Shown here in pieces: positions 59,406 to 64,000 of a stretch of 64,000 bases of DNA. Every line of letters starts with the position of its first letter. Position 1 is the stretch's first letter. The stretch is from Copromyces sp. CBS 386.78 (Eukaryota > Ascomycota > Sordariomycetes > Sordariales > Sordariaceae). Made by a program: the position numbers and the translations under genes. The notes under the pieces are model-generated. The model had not been told where the DNA came from, did no database searches, and saw only the letters and a program-made list of their open reading frames with translations. Location of the stretch: positions 1-64,000 of the forward strand of contig MU839178.1 of assembly GCA_030685235.1 (NCBI GenBank). The letters are read 5' to 3'.

Positions 59406-60473
59406 TCAGAGCTTTCCCTCTCTTCGCAAGCCTTCCCATAAGGCCACCGCCGCAAGGCTTTTAGCGTCTCGCGCGCCCTCCCGCCACAGATCCTGCATCT
59501 TGATCAGCTTAAGGGATATTTTCTCTCCATCCTCACGGAGCCCCGTAAGTCGGCCGGTCCAGTCCTTGAGCGTGTCCCGTGGTACACGTCTCTCGTGCAT
59601 GTAAATAGGGATGTATTCGTCGCAACCCCCGGCAGAAGGGTACATGGCGTGTGGCAAGTTTCCGTCCTGGAGCTTGTCATTATCATTTTGTGGTGGTATG
59701 CCTGCCATCTCGCTGAGGCACTTCAACTCTGAAGTGGGAATCTTCAAGCCTAGTTCTTCCTCGATTTCCATTGCAGCGGTCCCGACAAACTGGCCCTCTT
59801 CGTCTACCATGCCGGCGGGTAGTTCAACAAACTCGAGCGCACCGGCAGGTATCCGCGGCTGCACGGTGAGTAAGACATATCGTTCATCGGTATCGGCGGG
59901 AGCATCGTCGGGGATTAGGATCACAAGCATGGCGACGCTTGGCCCTCGAAGGAAGATTGATCCGGGCAACTTCTCTCCGGCGCTGTTGGTCACTTCGGCG
60001 ACGAGCTTTAGGAAGCCAAGCCTCTTGCCGCCAAAGAGGTCAAATGACTGAACCGTCACGGAGCGGAGCACATAGGGATCCTGGTGGAAGGGGTGCGAAC
60101 GGTTCCCAGCTTGCAGGCTAAGGGAGTTCTCAAGCGTAGATATCCAAGACTGTGCAGAGACCGGGCCTGTCAGTATCTCTACATGGGATGAAGATGGTTT
60201 GGAGAGTCCTGGTCTTACACGGAACGGATGAAATCCGAGAAGCTGCTCCTTGGAAAGACCCTCGGGCAAGGTCACAGGCACCGCGTAGTCCGGGTGGTTG
60301 AAGGTCGACATGGTACGATAGACCCGGGTGTCGAAGGGAGAAATCAGGGAGTTTAGCAGCACAGCTGGAGACGATGACGGCCAACGGTGGAGAAGTGGAA
60401 TGGTATTTCTACTCTGATAGAGGGCTGCAAGAAAGATTGGCATGATGAACAAAACGGCGATCCATCCTCGCAT
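59406..60473 (-). CDS. Second Nudix hydrolase, ADP-sugar/UDP-sugar pyrophosphatase type (NUDT14-like), 355 aa
   Basis: It probably cleaves nucleoside-diphosphate sugars. It is a single exon. The box is a variant: PAGMVDEEGQFVGTAAMEIE runs into EELGL at residues about 226-250, with EIEEELG in place of REUxEExGU, as seen in the NUDT14-like and plant ADP-glucose pyrophosphatase branch. Flanking support comes from RGPSVAMLVIL, YVLLTVQPRIPAGALEFVEL and AGGCDEYIPIYMHERRV. The N-terminus MRGWIAVLFIMPIFLAALYQ is a hydrophobic signal anchor, so this form would sit in a membrane. An internal start near residue 55 (MSTFNHPDYAVPVTLPEG) would give a soluble protein of about 301 residues. The tail-to-tail layout with the YSA1-like gene leaves 98 bp for both terminators. 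Confidence 0.87.
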   Translation of the reverse strand: MRGWIAVLFIMPIFLAALYQSRNTIPLLHRWPSSSPAVLLNSLISPFDTRVYRTMSTFNHPDYAVPVTLPEGLSKEQLLGFHPFRVRPGLSKPSSSHVEILTGPVSAQSWISTLENSLSLQAGNRSHPFHQDPYVLRSVTVQSFDLFGGKRLGFLKLVAEVTNSAGEKLPGSIFLRGPSVAMLVILIPDDAPADTDERYVLLTVQPRIPAGALEFVELPAGMVDEEGQFVGTAAMEIEEELGLKIPTSELKCLSEMAGIPPQNDNDKLQDGNLPHAMYPSAGGCDEYIPIYMHERRVPRDTLKDWTGRLTGLREDGEKISLKLIKMQDLWREGARDAKSLAAVALWEGLRREGKL

Positions 60474-61318
60474 GTTTTATGCGATCATCCTTCTCGGGCG
60501 GTGTGCGACTGCGCGCGGGGTGCTGACACCGAGGCCGCCCGTCTGACCGGACTGCTGTGAGCCTGTGAGTTGTTAGGGCCAACGAGGGAGAAGAACGGCG
60601 GTTGCGCGACCCAATCCCGATCCGACCAGAAATTGCGGCTGTGAAATTGTTGATGTGTCAGATCCGTGTCGCGTCTGGAGTTGTCGAGGCATGGATGGGA
60701 CGGGAGCTCGGCAGTGCAAGCGGGTCGGGTGTCCGGCCTTGACTCCAGCTTCGCTGAATGGCCTGGCTGACTGACGTCGATTGATGGAACCCTGAGGCGG
60801 CCTGAATCGGGAGCCTACCCCTCTAGCGGCAGGGCGTGCCTGATCCACCCCGCCAGCTATGCCCCTGTAACTGTGGGTCAGGTGTCCTTGGCTGCCGGAC
60901 TTGTCGTCCCAGGGTTAGGTGCGGTGCCTTCGAGTGCATCCAGGGGATTCGATACTCAAAGTCAACAATGAAGATCACCGAAACAACAATGAAATCCAGT
61001 CCGAGTTGGAGATCCAAGCTCGACAGGTCACATGAAGCGTCTTGGGGTTGAGGTACAGACTTCTCCACAAAATGACGCTCAGGACATGACAATCCAAGCA
61101 ATGACGTCCACCAATATGCGTGATCACCGAGTTGCAGATGTCTTCAAATAGGTAGAGCATTCATCTCCTCGTTGAAGCTCATCTTTTCCTCGCCATCATC
61201 ATCAACCACCACATCAATCACAAGCAAACCAATCAAAAACGCAACAAAGGCCAATTCAAAGCCATCACATCAACTCAACACACAACACACAACAACTACC
61301 CACAACACATCCATCAAC
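60474..61318. other. Upstream of two divergent genes
   Basis: About 850 bp separates the second Nudix gene from the 81-residue gene. CA-rich DNA at 61200-61318 is probably the leader of the latter. No other gene is seen. Confidence 0.55.
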
Positions 61319-61631
61319 ATGCCTCGCAGCGGAGACGGTTCTTCTGACAACGCCATCGAGCCTGGCAACAACATCATCCACGGCGCCGGTGAGGAGCCTG
61401 TAAGTGTTATATTATCAAACCTTGGACTATCTGCATCTTTACACCAGACTAACCTCTTATTTTCAGTCCACCCGCGTCGCACGCGCCGACAAGACCGCTC
61501 CTCTTCCCGAGCACGAGCACGGAGCCGGCATCAAGGGAATGAACGCCAGTGGAGGTTCGAGCCAGGGTCTGGCCAAGGGTCCTGAAGCAGGACAGGGTGG
61601 CGGTTCTATCCATGGTCCCAAGAAGATCTAA
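61319..61631 (+). CDS. Small hydrophilic protein of unknown function (81 aa)
   Basis: Two exons, 61319-61399 and 61467-61631, surround a 67-nt GTAAGT...TTTTCAG intron in phase 0. The start MPRSGDGSSDNAIEPG lies in a strong CAACATG context after a CA-rich leader. The protein is Gly/Asn/Ser/Glu-rich with HGAGEEPSTRVARADKT across the junction and a Gly-rich C-terminus ending GGSIHGPKKI. It is almost certainly disordered, with no Cys, no Trp and no hydrophobic segment. The composition (Gly, His, charged) resembles stress or dehydration-type hydrophilins, but I cannot assign it. Confidence 0.8.
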
Positions 61632-62296
61632 ACGAGTAATATCTAATGAATAATGAAATGAAGTTATGAACACTGATACTACCCAGACGCGCACAATTGC
61701 AACATGTGAAATCAGGAGTCTGCCTGCGGTGCTGGTTTCGGGACCGACGGGCAAATCCGATGGCTTCTTCCCCGTCATTGAACCCTCTATGGAAATTGTG
61801 ACATACTTTTGTAAAGGCGCTCCCTTCTACAAGTAGAAGGAAAGAAGTTGGTATTACGACAGGAAGGACCACAACGATACAAAGGAAGGAAGTCCTGAGA
61901 TGGTCGACAGGAACGGGGTTGGCCACGAATCCTCACCTTTTCAATCTGGACTTCCCCCATCCTTGGAAATCTTCTCTTCTTCTCATCTTCTCCATAATAA
62001 CCGCACTTTTCACATCAATTAGTTGCTTCCTCATTTCGCCTGATATCCGGTGTAAACAAGTCCCCCTTACACATCATTCACAAGTTGGGTTTAGGGTGAG
62101 GCGTGACAGCCAGTGTTGATCAACCCCCACCTTCCCCTCAACCTCCCCTCTCCTCGCAAATCGCCAACTCCAATCACGTCATAGACAGCCCATCCTGCTC
62201 TTTTTCAGCATTTCAATACCGGCTGATAATTCCCTTCTGGGTCAACAACTGTCATACCAACCTTGGATACCCTTCCCTCAACGGTGGCCTGTGTCC
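61632..62296. other. Intergenic, no supported gene
   Basis: It is the 3' UTR of the small gene and the promoter and leader of the glutathione transferase gene. The 100-codon minus-strand frames are shadows or chance. Confidence 0.55.
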
Positions 62297-63337
62297 ATGA
62301 GCTTCCCCCTCCGTTTGCCAGCGCTATCCAAGCTTCCGCTTACTCTCACCTCGTCCATAATAACCTCCTCTCTTATCAACCACACCAGCAAAAGATCCCT
62401 CCCAATCCAGCTCTACCGGTTTCATCAGCGCACCATGTCCTCCTCCAGAACTTCCAAACCCGCCGTCGTCGACACCTCCCTCCAAGGCTCCCCCACCGGT
62501 GCCGCCGCCTCTTTCGCCTCCTCCCATTCCTCCGAACACCCCCTCAAACTCTATGGCGGGTGGTTCTGTCCCTTCGTGCAGCGAGTATGGATCACCATCG
62601 CCGAGAAGAACATCCCGCACCAATACATCGAAATCAACCCCTACCACAAAGCGCCCGAGTTCCTCGCTCTCAACCCACGGGGGCTGGTCCCAACCCTCGC
62701 TGTTCCCACGGTGAGCGATCCGAAAACAGGAAACGCGAAGGAGGTGAAGCCGTTGTATGAGAGTTTAGTGCTTTGCGAGTATTTGGATGAAGCTTACTCC
62801 GACCCCGACCAATACGGCGAACGACTGCTCCCGCAAGACGACGCCTACGAAAGGGCGAGGTGTCGATTGTGGATCGACCACATCTCGTCGCGGATAGTTC
62901 CGGCTTTTTACCGATTTATCCAGCACACCCCCGACAAGCCCTACACGATCGAAGAAATCCGAACAGAGTTTCATAACCACCTCAAAGCCTTCGCCAAGGA
63001 AATGCTCTCCTCCCCTTCCTCCTCCCCAGGACCATTCTTCCTAGGCGAAAAATTCAGTCTAGTAGACATTATGCTAGCACCCTGGGCTAAACGGTTATTC
63101 CTGATTGATCACTACAAACCCGGCAGAGTTGGCATCCCATCTGCAGGTCACCGGGGGGAGGACGAAAAAGTGTGGAAGAGATGGGACGAGTGGTACAAGG
63201 CCGTCGTCGAAAGGGAGAGTGTCAAGAATACATGGAGTGATAATGAACAGTATGTGGGTGCGTATAAGAGGTATGCGGAGGATACGACACAGAGTGAGGT
63301 GGGGAAGGCGACGAGGAGTGGGAGGAGTTTACCTTGA
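62297..63337 (+). CDS. Glutathione S-transferase, omega-like (346 aa)
   Basis: This is a thiol transferase or glutathione-dependent reductase. It is a single exon. The thioredoxin-fold domain begins near residue 80 (PLKLYGGWFCPFVQRVWITI) with Cys as the likely active-site residue of the omega class in place of Tyr or Ser. HQYIEINPYHKAPEFLALNP and LVPTLAVP provide the cis-Pro and glutathione site, and YESLVLCEYLDEAY gives the Glu-Ser pair that binds the gamma-glutamyl group. The C-terminal helical domain carries GPFFLGEKFSLVDIMLAPW. Residues 1-45 are rich in Ser, Thr, Leu and Arg, like a mitochondrial presequence. The internal Met of MSSSRTSKP near residue 46 would give a cytosolic form. A long tail (about 30 residues) follows the domain. 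Confidence 0.88.
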   Translation: MSFPLRLPALSKLPLTLTSSIITSSLINHTSKRSLPIQLYRFHQRTMSSSRTSKPAVVDTSLQGSPTGAAASFASSHSSEHPLKLYGGWFCPFVQRVWITIAEKNIPHQYIEINPYHKAPEFLALNPRGLVPTLAVPTVSDPKTGNAKEVKPLYESLVLCEYLDEAYSDPDQYGERLLPQDDAYERARCRLWIDHISSRIVPAFYRFIQHTPDKPYTIEEIRTEFHNHLKAFAKEMLSSPSSSPGPFFLGEKFSLVDIMLAPWAKRLFLIDHYKPGRVGIPSAGHRGEDEKVWKRWDEWYKAVVERESVKNTWSDNEQYVGAYKRYAEDTTQSEVGKATRSGRSLP

Positions 63338-63435
63338 CCGCGAGGTTGACTGCTTAATGGAGGAGGTGCTGTGGCAGGGTCGTATAGCTAGGGGGGGTTA
63401 TGAGGGGTCGATGGTAGCGGGTTTGTCAATAACAA

Positions 63436-63507
63436 GCCCGCATGGCTCAGTGGTAGAGCGCATCACTAGTAATGATGAGGTCGTCAGTTCGATTCTGGCT
63501 GTGGGCA
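63436..63507 (+). tRNA. tRNA-Thr (anticodon AGU)
   Basis: A 72-nt cloverleaf has acceptor GCCCGCA pairing with TGTGGGC (one G-T) and discriminator A. The D-arm is GCTCAGTGGTAGAGC. The anticodon stem CATCA/TGATG holds the loop CTAGTAA, which gives AGT. The T-arm loop is TTCGATT. No intron and no encoded CCA, as expected for a nuclear eukaryotic gene. The A34 would be edited to inosine to read ACU, ACC and ACA. Confidence 0.93.
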
Positions 63508-63514
63508 TTATGAC

Positions 63515-63523
63515 TTTCTTTTT
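63515..63523 (+). terminator. RNA polymerase III terminator for the tRNA
   Basis: TTTCTTTTT starts 8 nt after the mature 3' end, with a run of five T. Confidence 0.7.
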
Positions 63524-64000
63524 GCATTTCTGCCCTTGTGCCGGAGGGGCATTGATATCGTAATTTGTACTTTTTGTTTTTCTCGCGGTTTTGCGAGGTT
63601 GTGTTTGTACATAAGGGCATTGATGCGGTTTCCGCGTTTCATGAACTTGCTGGTTCGCGCTGGGAGTTGTGTGGTGGGTTCTTGGTGCGGATACAGCTTT
63701 TGAACAAGAAGCTGTACAATTGAATGCTTTTTCGAATTCTTTTTCGACGTGCACGAAAATCCAACCATGGGCCAATTGCAGCCCGTAATGGTTTCCGTGA
63801 GATTTTTTCACACCTTACAAAAGACAAATCAAACTGCAAGAATTTGGCAAACTCACAATGGTTCAGAGGCGAGGTTAAACACTTTCCGGGATTTATTTAT
63901 GTCAGTCGCATTCTAGGTATCAGTAAAGGCTGTAGAGCTCAATGTGTAACTGCCGGAGACCTCTTTTAAACCAGAAGTGCCGTTGTGAGTCTTACGGGTT
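63524..64000. other. Right edge, no supported gene
   Basis: A frame of 81 codons on the plus strand (63724-63969) and one of 137 codons on the minus are seen, but neither shows a domain or clear start context. The minus one overlaps the tRNA. Confidence 0.4.

Noticed and set aside
1..64000. CRISPR arrays, bacterial operons, prophage
   Set aside because: Spliceosomal introns, long intergenic spaces and fungal protein features show a eukaryotic nuclear sequence. No regularly spaced repeats of CRISPR type were seen.

Overview
The window looks like nuclear DNA from a filamentous ascomycete, most likely a sordariomycete close to Neurospora or Sordaria. The genes carry short introns of about 45-150 nt with GTAAGT-type donors, CTAAC/CTGAC branch points and CAG/TAG acceptors. 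Intergenic spaces are long and full of homopolymer and microsatellite tracts, and protein tails are rich in Gln, Pro and Ser. The lineage is inferred from gene structure and protein character, not from a search.

Region by region. 1-7 kb holds four small genes of one family in tandem on the minus strand. Each has three coding exons and a middle exon of exactly 20 nt. I cannot link this family to any named one, and it is the most novel item here. 7.8-9.6 kb is a decayed serine-hydrolase gene related to SERAC1 and to the N-terminal domains of fungal NLR-like proteins. 10.5-11.4 kb is an AlaX-type alanyl-tRNA editing hydrolase. 11.7-12.6 kb is a frameshifted short-chain dehydrogenase relic. 13.1-14.7 kb is a mitochondrial homoserine/serine O-acetyltransferase. 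15.6-16.7 kb is a two-exon gene of unknown function. 19.2-23.2 kb is a non-canonical poly(A)/terminal nucleotidyltransferase. From 23.2 to 37.2 kb I found no gene I can stand behind, but there is a 720-bp Tourist/PIF-like non-autonomous transposon and a foldback sequence. 37.2-51.2 kb carries a five-exon gene of unknown function, a DMT/SLC35F-type transporter, a 527-residue unknown, a Tc1/mariner-type MITE with perfect 52-bp inverted repeats, and a very large Pro/Gly-rich protein. 54.2-56.3 kb is an MFS transporter. 58.4-60.5 kb has two convergent Nudix hydrolases, one YSA1-like and one NUDT14/ADP-sugar-like. 61.3-63.3 kb has an 81-residue disordered protein and an omega-class glutathione transferase, and 63.4 kb has a tRNA-Thr(AGU).

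Most genes are ordinary housekeeping or transport functions and form no cluster. The functional pairing that stands out is the two Nudix enzymes placed tail to tail, both probably cleaving nucleoside-diphosphate sugars. Exon coordinates were worked out by hand from splice signals and reading-frame continuity. Every multi-exon model closes in frame, but none has been checked against transcripts.
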